Source: JAKFWF01 sp963741505 (lineage in GTDB: Bacteria; Pseudomonadota; Alphaproteobacteria; Rhizobiales; Hyphomicrobiaceae). Taken from it: a stretch of DNA of 64,000 nt. The notes below the pieces were generated by a model, which was not told where the DNA came from, did no database searches, and saw only the letters and a list, made by a program, of their open reading frames with translations. The stretch lies in NCBI GenBank assembly GCA_963741505.1, contig CAVUIJ010000033.1, forward strand, positions 124,001 to 188,000. Direction: 5' to 3'. The translations under genes were made by a program, and so were the position numbers. This document shows positions 36,575 to 44,493 of the stretch, piece after piece (positions within the stretch are counted from its first letter, which is position 1; every line of letters starts with the position of its first letter).

Positions 36575-38101
36575 ATGAACCTTTCACGCACCTTGCAAGC
36601 TGTCGCGAAGCATCTGCCGCAGTCGCCCGCGATCAGTTTCGAGGGCCGCCAGCTGACCTACGGCGCGTTCGAGCACCAGGCTGGCTGCATTGCCGGCGCC
36701 TTGCGCGGCCGGCACGGCTTGCAGGCGGGTGATCGCGTCGCCATTGCGATGGAGAACTGCCTCGAGTTTCTGCCGGCGTTGTACGGCATCTGGCGGGCAG
36801 GCTTGTGCGCGGTGCCGGTCAATTCCAAGTTGCACCCCCGGGAACTCGCCTGGATCTTCGACAACAGCCGCGCCAAGGTCGTGTTCGCGACGAAGGCAAT
36901 TGCGGACAAGATGTCGGAGCTTGCCGGTCACTCCTGGCCGCAAGTCGTCATTGCCGGTAGCAGGGATTGGATGGCGATGCTGTTCGCCGATCCCGTTCTC
37001 GATGCGCCGTCCGATCCGGAAGCGGAGGGCTGGATCTTCTACACCAGCGGCACGACCGGGCGGCCCAAGGGCGCGGTCTTGACCCACCGCAACCTGCTGT
37101 TCTGTGCCCACGCCTATTACGCCGACATCGATTTCATCGATCAGCGCGATTGCCTGCTGCATGCCGCACCGATGACCCACGGCAGCGGCTTGTACGCGCT
37201 GGCGCACATCGCCCGCGGGTCGCACCAGATCGTATTCCAATCCTTCGAGCCGGCTCAGGTCCTGCAGACGCTGGCGGAACGCGCCAAAGTATCGATGTTT
37301 GCCGCCCCGACCATGGTGGTGCGTCTGCTCAATCACCCGCAAGCGGGTAACGCTGATATTACAGGTCTCAAGACCCTCATCTACGGCGGCGCGCCGATGT
37401 ACGTCTCGGATTTGAAGCGCGGCATCGCGCTGTTCGGACCGAAGTTCTTCCAGGTATACGGTCAGGGCGAAGCGCCGATGACGATCACCGGGTTGAGCAA
37501 GGCAATGCACGCCGATAGCGCCCATCCCGACTATGAGGCGCGGCTCGGCTCGGCCGGCATCGCCCGCACCGGCGCAGCATTCAAGATCGTCGGCGAGGAC
37601 GGCCGCGAGTTGCCAGCCGGCGAGGTCGGCGAGATCATATCCAAGAGTGACTGCGTGATGAAAGGCTATTGGAACAACCCCGAGGCCAACGCGCGCTCGC
37701 TGAAGGAGGGCTGGCTGTGGACCGGTGATCTCGGCTCGGTCGATGCGAGCGGCTTCCTCACTATCAAGGACCGCTCCAAGGACCTGATCATCTCGGGCGG
37801 CTCCAACATTTACCCACGTGAAATCGAGGAGGTGCTGCTCACCCACGCGAGCGTGCTGGAATGCGCGGTAACGAGCCGCCCGCATGTCGACTGGGGCGAG
37901 GAAGTCATCGCCTTCGTCGTCAAGCGGCCGGGGCGCCAAGTGACGGTGGCCGAACTCGACAAGCTTTGCCTCGACAACATTGCCCGCTTCAAGCGGCCCA
38001 AGGGCTATCGCTTTGTCGAGCAGCTGCCGAAGAACAACTATGGCAAGATCCTGAAAACCGAGCTGCGCGATTGGCTCAGGGCGGAGAAGCCCGATGCCTG
38101 A
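36575..38101 (+). CDS. Acyl-CoA synthetase (AMP-forming)
   Basis: A 508-aa ANL-superfamily ligase that activates a carboxylic acid with ATP and CoA. P-loop-like motif FYTSGTTGRPKGAVLTHRN. A5 region FQVYGQGEAPMTIT, where GQGE replaces the more usual YGMTE. A8 hinge WTGDLGSVDASGFLTIKDRS followed by KDLIISGGSNIYPREIEEVL. The catalytic C-terminal lysine is in KNNYGKILKTELR. The GQGE variant occurs in several aromatic or medium-chain acyl-CoA ligases; the substrate cannot be fixed. It precedes otnK by 28 bp, so it may belong to the same transcript. Confidence 0.9.
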   Translation: MNLSRTLQAVAKHLPQSPAISFEGRQLTYGAFEHQAGCIAGALRGRHGLQAGDRVAIAMENCLEFLPALYGIWRAGLCAVPVNSKLHPRELAWIFDNSRAKVVFATKAIADKMSELAGHSWPQVVIAGSRDWMAMLFADPVLDAPSDPEAEGWIFYTSGTTGRPKGAVLTHRNLLFCAHAYYADIDFIDQRDCLLHAAPMTHGSGLYALAHIARGSHQIVFQSFEPAQVLQTLAERAKVSMFAAPTMVVRLLNHPQAGNADITGLKTLIYGGAPMYVSDLKRGIALFGPKFFQVYGQGEAPMTITGLSKAMHADSAHPDYEARLGSAGIARTGAAFKIVGEDGRELPAGEVGEIISKSDCVMKGYWNNPEANARSLKEGWLWTGDLGSVDASGFLTIKDRSKDLIISGGSNIYPREIEEVLLTHASVLECAVTSRPHVDWGEEVIAFVVKRPGRQVTVAELDKLCLDNIARFKRPKGYRFVEQLPKNNYGKILKTELRDWLRAEKPDA

Positions 38102-38129
38102 CGCGGGCCGTTTCGAAGTGGAGGCTTGA

Positions 38130-39395
38130 ATGCTGCTCGGATGCATCGCCGACGACCTGACCGGCGCCACCGACCTCGCGCTGATGCTAACCCGCGCCGG
38201 CATGCGCACCGTGCAGGTGATGGGCGTGCCGGGGCCGAAGACCGATCTCGACGGTTTCGATGCCGTCGTCGTGGCATTGAAGTCGCGCACCAATCCCGCC
38301 GATGAAGCGGTGGCGTGGTCGCTGGCCTCGGCCGATGCGCTGCTGGCGCGCGGCGCCAGGCAACTGTTCTTCAAGTACTGCTCGACATTCGACTCGACCG
38401 ACCGCGGCAATATCGGGCCGGTGGCGGAGGCGTTGTTGCTTAAAGTGGACGGCGAAATCGCCCTCGCCAACCCGGCCTTCCCAGCCAACAGGCGCACCGT
38501 GTATCTCGGCAACCTGTTCGTCGGCGACGTGCCGCTGGCCGAGAGTCCGATGAAGGACCATCCGCTGACGCCAATGCGCGATTCGAATTTGGTGCGCGTT
38601 CTGCAGCGGCAAGCCAAACTGCCGGTGGGGCTGGTGCCGTACGCGGCGGTCGACCAGGGCTCCGCTGCGATCGAAAGCGCATTTGATGCCGCTGCCGCAG
38701 CTGGCAAGCGCTTTGTCGTCGTCGATGCCATTCTCGACCGGCACTTGGTCGATATCGGCAAAGCGGCGGCGGCGCACAAGCTCATTACCGGCGGCTCGGG
38801 CGTTGCCATGGGCTTGCCGGGAAACTTCGTGGCGCAAGGTCTGATGAAGGCCGCGTCGGGTGCCAAGAAAATGGCCGCGCCGAAAGGCCGGCAATTGATC
38901 CTCGCCGGCAGCTGCTCGGAAGCGACGCGCGGCCAGGTCAAGGCCGCAATAGCCGCGGGCATGCCGGCATTCGAGGTCGACGCGCGGGCGATCGCGACGA
39001 AGCGGCTCGGTGCGGCCGATCTCGTCGCCTGGGCAAAGCGGCAGAAGGCCACCGGGCCGATCCTGATCTACTCCAGTGCCGAGCCCGCCCGCGTCGCCGA
39101 GATTCAGAAGGAATTCGGTCGCGATGCGTCCGGTGCCATGGTCGAAATGGTGCTGGCCGAGACCGCCAAGGCGCTATGCGCCGACGGATTCACACAGCTG
39201 ATCGTCGCCGGCGGCGAGACCTCGGGCGCCGTCGTCGCAGCGTTGGGCGTGACGGCGATCGAAATCGGCCCGGAGATCGCGCCCGGCGTGCCGTGGACGC
39301 TTGCCCGCGACGGCGAGCCGATGGCCCTCGCCTTGAAATCCGGCAACTTCGGCGGCCCCGATTTCTTCGTCGCAGCCTGGAAACATCTGGCATGA
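38130..39395 (+). CDS. otnK: 3-oxo-tetronate kinase
   Basis: A 421-aa DUF1537-family kinase that phosphorylates 3-oxo-tetronate (from L-threonate or D-erythronate) at O4. The N-terminal IADDLTGATDLALMLTRAGM and FFKYCSTFDSTDRGNIGPVA are family hallmarks. The C-terminal ATP-binding region has QLILAGSCSEATRGQVKAAI, LIVAGGETSGAVVAALGV and ALKSGNFGGPDFF. The stop overlaps the otnC start (ATGA at 39392-39395), which indicates coupling. The decarboxylase partner confirms the pathway assignment. Confidence 0.93.
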   Translation: MLLGCIADDLTGATDLALMLTRAGMRTVQVMGVPGPKTDLDGFDAVVVALKSRTNPADEAVAWSLASADALLARGARQLFFKYCSTFDSTDRGNIGPVAEALLLKVDGEIALANPAFPANRRTVYLGNLFVGDVPLAESPMKDHPLTPMRDSNLVRVLQRQAKLPVGLVPYAAVDQGSAAIESAFDAAAAAGKRFVVVDAILDRHLVDIGKAAAAHKLITGGSGVAMGLPGNFVAQGLMKAASGAKKMAAPKGRQLILAGSCSEATRGQVKAAIAAGMPAFEVDARAIATKRLGAADLVAWAKRQKATGPILIYSSAEPARVAEIQKEFGRDASGAMVEMVLAETAKALCADGFTQLIVAGGETSGAVVAALGVTAIEIGPEIAPGVPWTLARDGEPMALALKSGNFGGPDFFVAAWKHLA

Positions 39396-40030
39396 GCGGA
39401 CTCGCCAAGATCCGTGAATCGATCGTGGCAACCGGTGCCTCGCTGTTCAACCGCGGCCTGACGCATGGTTCGACCGGCAATATCTCGGTCAGACTCGATG
39501 ACGGCGGCTGGTTGATGACGCCGACCGGCTCGTCGCTGGGTGCGCTCGACCCGAAACGGCTGTCGCGGCTCGATGCGCACGGAGCGCTGATCGCGGGCGA
39601 TGCGCCGACCAAGGAAGCCTTCCTGCACACCACGATGTACGCACAGCGGCCTCGCGCCGGCGCCGTGGTTCATCTCCATTCGACACACTCGGTGGCGGTG
39701 AGCTGCATTCACGGGCTCGATCATCAAGACTGCCTGCCGCCGATCACCGCATACTATGCAATGCGTATCGGCACACTGCCGATCGTCCCCTACTATCCAC
39801 CGGGTGATGCGGCGCTGGCCGACGCAGTAGGCAAGCTCGCCGGCCGCCATCATGCGGTGTTGCTCGCCAATCACGGGCCTGTCGTCGCCGGCACCTCGCT
39901 GTCGGCCGCAACCGACGCCATCGAGGAACTCGAGGAGACTGCCAAGCTGTTCCTCCTGTTACGCCACGAGCGGCTGCGGCCGCTCGATGCAGCCCAAGTC
40001 GCCGAGATCCGCAAACGCTTTCCCCACTGA
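39392..40030 (+). CDS. otnC: 3-oxo-tetronate 4-phosphate decarboxylase
   Basis: A 212-aa class II aldolase/adducin-family enzyme that decarboxylates 3-oxo-tetronate 4-phosphate to dihydroxyacetone phosphate. FNRGLTHGSTGNISVRLDDG is the phosphate-binding segment, MTPTGSSLGALDP follows, and the zinc ligands are in VVHLHSTHSVAVSC (HxH). A further His is in VLLANHGPVVAGTSL. Overlaps otnK by 4 bp; 26 bp upstream of the SDR gene. Confidence 0.92.
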   Translation: MSGLAKIRESIVATGASLFNRGLTHGSTGNISVRLDDGGWLMTPTGSSLGALDPKRLSRLDAHGALIAGDAPTKEAFLHTTMYAQRPRAGAVVHLHSTHSVAVSCIHGLDHQDCLPPITAYYAMRIGTLPIVPYYPPGDAALADAVGKLAGRHHAVLLANHGPVVAGTSLSAATDAIEELEETAKLFLLLRHERLRPLDAAQVAEIRKRFPH

Positions 40031-40056
40031 AACGAAAAACGCCAAGGAGCGAACAG

Positions 40057-40802
40057 ATGAACAACATCGATCTCAAGGGCCGCGTCGCGGTCGTCACCGG
40101 CGGTGCGCAAGGCTTCGGCCGCGCCATTACCGAGCGCTTTGTCGCCTCCGGCGCCAAGGTGGCGATCTGGGATCGCGACAGCGCACTCGCCGAGAAGACT
40201 GCCAAGGCGATTGGCGAGGCAGTCAAGGTGTTCGCCTGCGACGTGTCGGAGCTGGCGCCCGTCGAAGCCGCCCGTGACGCGACGCTGAAGGCGTTCGGCA
40301 AGATCGACATCCTGGTCAACAACGCCGGCATCGCCGGCGCCAATGCCACCACCTGGGACACCACCGTCGACGAGTGGCGCCGCGTCATGAAGATCAATCT
40401 CGACGGCCCCTTCATCTGCTCCAAGGCGATCGCGCCGACGATGATCGGGCAGAAGTACGGGCGGATCGTGAACATCGCCTCGATCGCCGGCAAGGAGGGC
40501 AATCCCAATGCGGCGCACTACTCGGCGTCGAAAGCGGGCGTAATCGCGTTGACGAAGTCGATGGGCAAGGAGTTGGCGGCTACGACATCGCCGTCAATGC
40601 CGTAACCCCGGCCGCCGCCAAGACCGCGATATTCGACCAGATCACGCAACAGCATATCGACTTCATGCTGTCGAAGATCCCGCGCAACCGTTTCGTCAAG
40701 GTCGAGGAGCTGGCGGCAATGGTGGCGTGGCTCGCCTCCGCCGACAACTCCTTCACCACCGGCGCCGTATTCGACATCTCCGGCGGCCGTGCCACTTATT
40801 GA
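40057..40802 (+). CDS. Short-chain dehydrogenase/reductase, probably tetronate-pathway oxidoreductase (one frameshift near 40576-40581)
   Basis: NAD(P)-dependent SDR. Cofactor motif VTGGAQGFGRAI, NNAG motif ILVNNAGIAG, and the catalytic Ser in VNIASIAGKEG with Tyr and Lys in HYSASKAGVIAL. One G is missing near 40576-40581 after KSMGKELA; repair gives GYDIAVNAVTPAAAKTAIFD and the ending ISGGRATY. Corrected length 248 aa. It follows otnK-otnC and probably supplies the 2- or 3-dehydrogenation step, where other genomes use LtnD/DenD of the beta-hydroxyacid dehydrogenase family. That role is inferred from position. Confidence 0.88.
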
Positions 40803-40874
40803 TTTGTGTGCGCCGACACGCGTTCCGCGAGCCGGGCGGTTGCGGCGATTGCGAGTGGCGCGCACTTGTCGGGC

Positions 40875-40964
40875 GGATTAGCGCAAGCGTAATCCGACGT
40901 TTGGGCTGGTAGGCGGAATGGCGGGTTACGCCGCGCTGACAATGGCGGGTTACGCTGCGCTAAC
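40875..40964. repeat. Intergenic palindrome plus 24-bp tandem repeat
   Basis: GGATTA (40875-40880) pairs with TAATCC (40890-40895). Next come two tandem 24-bp units, 40917-40940 and 40941-40964, both starting AATGGCGGGTTACGC and matching at 22 of 24 positions. They lie between the convergent SDR and amidase genes. No gene in 40803-41010. Confidence 0.55.
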
Positions 40965-41010
40965 GCGCCCTGCGGCATTAGCCTCTGAAGAAGTTGTGGC
41001 GTGACGCGTT

Positions 41011-42342
41011 TCACGCCGCCTGATCCAAATGCTCCGCCAGCCACTTCGCCGTGCGCAGCAGGCGGCCGTCGTCGCGGCGGGCGCCGACGAGTTGCACACC
41101 GATCGGCAATCCGTCGGCCTCCATCAGCGGCAGGCTCACGCATGGCTGGCCGAGGTAGGTCCACGGTGCGTTGAAGATCGGATTGCCGGTCGAGGCCTGC
41201 GTCTTGGGAGCCGGGCCAGTCGAGGCGGGAGTGAGGATCGCCGAGTAGGCGGTCAGCAGATCGTCGATGTGCCGGCTGGCCGCCTCCCGCGCATTGATCG
41301 CCTTGATATACGCTTCGCCGGAAACCTTGCGGCCGGCCTCGATGCGGCCTCGCAGCACGGGGCTGATGGCGTCGCCGGCCGCATCTGCCAAGCCGCCGTA
41401 ATAGGCTGCATTCTCCGCGGCCTGGACGGTCGCGTGGTTGGCGACGACACCCTCGAGCGACGGTCATGTCGTATTCCACCACCTGGTCGCCGAGCTCGGC
41501 GACCAGTTCGGCGAATGCCTCCTTGGCGATGTCGTCGACCAGGTGCCACATCGGCGTCTTGACGTAGGCAAACAGCGGCTTCACCGGCAGCTTTTTCGGC
41601 GGCGAGCGCGCGCCAGGTTCGGCCGGCTGCGCGAATAGCTGCCGGCGTCGCGCGGGTCTTGCGCCGACAGCACGTCGGCGATCAGCGCCAGATCCTCGAC
41701 CGAGCGGCCATAGACGCCGACGGTGTCGAGGGTGTGCGACTGCATCGTGACGCCGGTGCGCGAGATCATGCCGAAGGTCGGCTTCAATCCGTAGATGCCG
41801 CAGAACGAGGCCGGGCGGATCACCGAGCCGCCGGTCTGGGTGCCGAGCGCCAACGGAAACATGCAGTCGGCAACACCAGCGGCCGAGCCCGACGACGAGC
41901 CGCCCGGGGTGTGGCCGAGGTTGTGCGGGTTGCAGGTCGGGCCAGGATAGGTCGAAGCCATCTCGGTCGTCACGGTCTTGCCGATGATGACGGCGCCGGC
42001 ATCGCGCAGCGCTGTGACGCAGGCGGCATCCGCGGACGGCTGGCGGCCCTTGAAGAATTCGCAGCCGTTCTGGGTCGGCATGTCCTGGGTGTCGATGATG
42101 TCCTTGATGCCGACCGGAATGCCGTTGAGCGGGCCGACGCCCTTGCCGGAGCGGAAGGCTTCGTCGGCCGCACGGGCCTGGGTCATGGCGTAGTCGGGAT
42201 CGAAATGCGCGAACGCCTTGACCTCCGGCTCGCGCGCGGCAATGCGGTCGACGCAGGCCTTGACCAGCTGCTCGGAAGTGATGTCGCGGGATGCCAGCAG
42301 CTTCTGGGCGGCGGTGGCGGTCAGGCGGGCAAGGTCGGTCAC
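41011..42342 (-). CDS. Amidase-signature enzyme, malonamidase-like (two frameshifts)
   Basis: Amidase-signature hydrolase with the full Ser-cisSer-Lys triad: Lys in GIPVGIKDIIDTQDMPT, cis-Ser and nucleophile in GHTPGGSSSGSAAGVAD and GTQTGGSVIRPASFCG. The frame breaks in a GC run at 41604-41613 (repaired: PPKKLPVKPLFAYVKTPMWH) and again by one extra base near 41459-41465 (repaired: SLEGVVANHATVQAAENAAY). Corrected length about 442 aa. The start is probably GTG at 42342 (VTDLARLTATAAQ) behind GGAG. It is divergent from matB (172-bp gap). Malonamidase E2 of rhizobia pairs functionally with malonyl-CoA synthetase, so malonamate or a similar amide is the best guess for substrate. Confidence 0.88.
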
Positions 42343-42514
42343 GATGGCGGCTCTCCGGCGGGGGACAAGGACTGCCGGAACGTCGCGCGAAAGTGCTGCC
42401 AACGCAACCACCGCCTGTCGCAGGGGTGGTCTGCCGCCATTTTCGCCGTTTGACGGGCTTTCTCCCGATCCTGTAACGAACGCTCTACCAATCGCGTTTT
42501 GGAGCAACACCGCC

Positions 42515-44044
42515 ATGGCCGCCAATGCCAATCTATTTGCCATTCTGGAGGCGAGCTTCGCTCGCCGGCCGACGGCCACCGCGTTCTCCTTCGCCGATGG
42601 TTCGAGCGTTACCTATGCAGCGCTTGGACAGGAGGTCTCGCGCATGGCGAACGCACTCGCAGCACGCGATGTGAAGCCTGGCGATCGCGTCATGGTGCAG
42701 GTCGAAAAATCGTTCCAGAACGTGCTGCTGTACTTCGCCACGGTAAAGGCCGGCGCGATCTACAATCCATTGAACACTGCCTACACCGCCGCCGAGCTCG
42801 AGTATTTCATCGGCGACGCGCAGCCGAAGCTGTTGGTCGTCGACCCTTCGAAGCTGGCCGCGTTGCAGCCGATCGCCGACAAGGCCGGCGTCGCCCATGT
42901 CGACACCATGGCAGCCGACGGCACAGGCACACTCGTGGCACTGGCTGCGACGCAATCCGGCGAGCATCGAACCACGATCCGGGCGGCCGACGATCTTGCG
43001 GCACTGCTCTACACCTCGGGCACCACTGGCCGCTCGAAGGGCGCGATGATCACCCATCGCAACCTGTCCTCGAATGCGCTGACGCTGGTCGACTACTGGG
43101 GGTTCACCGCCGATGACGTGTTGCTGCACGCGCTGCCGATCTTCCATGTCCACGGCCTGTTCGTCGCCCTCAACACGACACTGCTGGCCGGCGGCCGGGT
43201 GATCTGGCAGCCGAAGTTCGATCTCGCCGAAGTGCTGAAGGCGCTGCCGCAATCGACAGTCATGATGGGTGTGCCAACGTTCTATATCCGCCTGCTTGGC
43301 GACAAGTCGTTCGGGCCGGCGCACTGCAAAAAGATGCGGCTCTTCATCTCGGGCTCGGCGCCGCTGCTGGCCGAGACGCATGTTGAGTTCGAGGCGCGCA
43401 CCGGCATGAAAATCCTTGAGCGCTACGGCATGACCGAGACCGGCATGACCACCTCCAATCCCTACCACCAGGGCGAGCGGCTCGCCGGCACGGTCGGCTA
43501 CGCGCTGCCGGAGATCTCGGTTCGCATCGCCGACGACAAGGGCAATGTACTGGCCGCCGGCGAGGTCGGTGTGCTGGAGGTGAAGGGCCCGAATGTGTTC
43601 AAGGGCTATTGGAACAATCCCGAAAAGACCGCGCAGGAGTTCCGCGACGACGGTTATTTCATCACCGGCGATCTTTCGGTGATGGCGCCGGATGGCCGCG
43701 TCACCATCGTCGGCCGCGCCAAGGACCTCATCATCACCGGCGGCTTCAATGTCTACCCGAAGGAGATCGAGGACGAGATCAATGCGCTGCCGGGGGTAGC
43801 CGAGTCTGCCGTCATCGGCGTGCCGCATCCCGATTTCGGCGAGGGGGTGGTCGCGGTGGTGACGCCGCTTGCCGGCGCCAAGCTGCAATCTGAGGCCGAG
43901 ATCATCGCCCATCTTGGCGACCGGCTGGCCAAATTCAAACTGCCGAAACGGGTCTTCCAGCTCGACGATTTGCCGCGCAATGCCATGGGCAAGGTGCAAA
44001 AGGCGGAGCTGCGCGGCGTGTACGGGCGGACGTTCGCCAAGTAG
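42515..44044 (+). CDS. matB: Malonyl-CoA synthetase
   Basis: A 509-aa ANL-family ligase converting malonate, ATP and CoA to malonyl-CoA. P-loop-like motif LLYTSGTTGRSKGAMITHRN. MatB-type substrate-pocket region LLHALPIFHVHGLFVALNTT. A5 LERYGMTETGMTTSNPY. Hinge GDLSVMAPDGRVTIVGRAKD followed by LIITGGFNVYPKEIEDEI. Catalytic Lys in RNAMGKVQKAELR. The HGLFV segment distinguishes MatB from general acyl-CoA ligases. Start ATG 42515. Divergent from the amidase. Confidence 0.92.
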   Translation: MAANANLFAILEASFARRPTATAFSFADGSSVTYAALGQEVSRMANALAARDVKPGDRVMVQVEKSFQNVLLYFATVKAGAIYNPLNTAYTAAELEYFIGDAQPKLLVVDPSKLAALQPIADKAGVAHVDTMAADGTGTLVALAATQSGEHRTTIRAADDLAALLYTSGTTGRSKGAMITHRNLSSNALTLVDYWGFTADDVLLHALPIFHVHGLFVALNTTLLAGGRVIWQPKFDLAEVLKALPQSTVMMGVPTFYIRLLGDKSFGPAHCKKMRLFISGSAPLLAETHVEFEARTGMKILERYGMTETGMTTSNPYHQGERLAGTVGYALPEISVRIADDKGNVLAAGEVGVLEVKGPNVFKGYWNNPEKTAQEFRDDGYFITGDLSVMAPDGRVTIVGRAKDLIITGGFNVYPKEIEDEINALPGVAESAVIGVPHPDFGEGVVAVVTPLAGAKLQSEAEIIAHLGDRLAKFKLPKRVFQLDDLPRNAMGKVQKAELRGVYGRTFAK

Positions 44045-44170
44045 GGCGCCGCCCGACTGGCAACCTCACGGAAATATTGGACTTTTCCTGCCTTCTCGGG
44101 CTTAACTAGAGGCTGAGGGGACGGCACGCGCGCGGCCGCGTCAGCCGACCGGGAACCGAGCAGCAGAGCC

Positions 44171-44479
44171 ATGACTTCGACAACCGTCATCGAACCCAGG
44201 AACGGCCCCGGCGGACGTGATCCAGCCGACGAAAAAATGGAGCAGATCCGCGATCTGCTGTTCGGAGAATACCAGCGGCAAAGCGATCTGCGCATCAATC
44301 AGCTCGAGGCCCGCATCCGTGATCTCGAGGCGTCGCTCGGCCATCGCCTCGACGCCCTGCAGGCCCGGTTCGATGCGCTCGCCGGGGAGACGCAATCCGA
44401 TCACCGGACGGCGTTCGACGAACTGGCGCGCGGTGTCCAAGAGTTGGGCGAACGTATTCGCCAGATCCCACGGGATTGA
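44171..44479 (+). CDS. Small coiled-coil protein, first gene of the GTPase/OmpA operon
   Basis: A 102-aa hydrophilic protein, mostly one predicted coiled coil: QRQSDLRINQLEARIRDLEA, then LGHRLDALQARFDALAG. A short motif, MEQIRDLLFGE, precedes the coil. The next protein begins with an alike motif (VARLKELLFDSES) followed by a similar coil, which suggests the two interact or share a partner. No known family. The reading frame ends 14 bp before the OmpA-like start. Expression context points to a role in envelope-linked signalling. Confidence 0.7.
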   Translation: MTSTTVIEPRNGPGGRDPADEKMEQIRDLLFGEYQRQSDLRINQLEARIRDLEASLGHRLDALQARFDALAGETQSDHRTAFDELARGVQELGERIRQIPRD

Positions 44480-44493
44480 ACCGGAAACCACCG

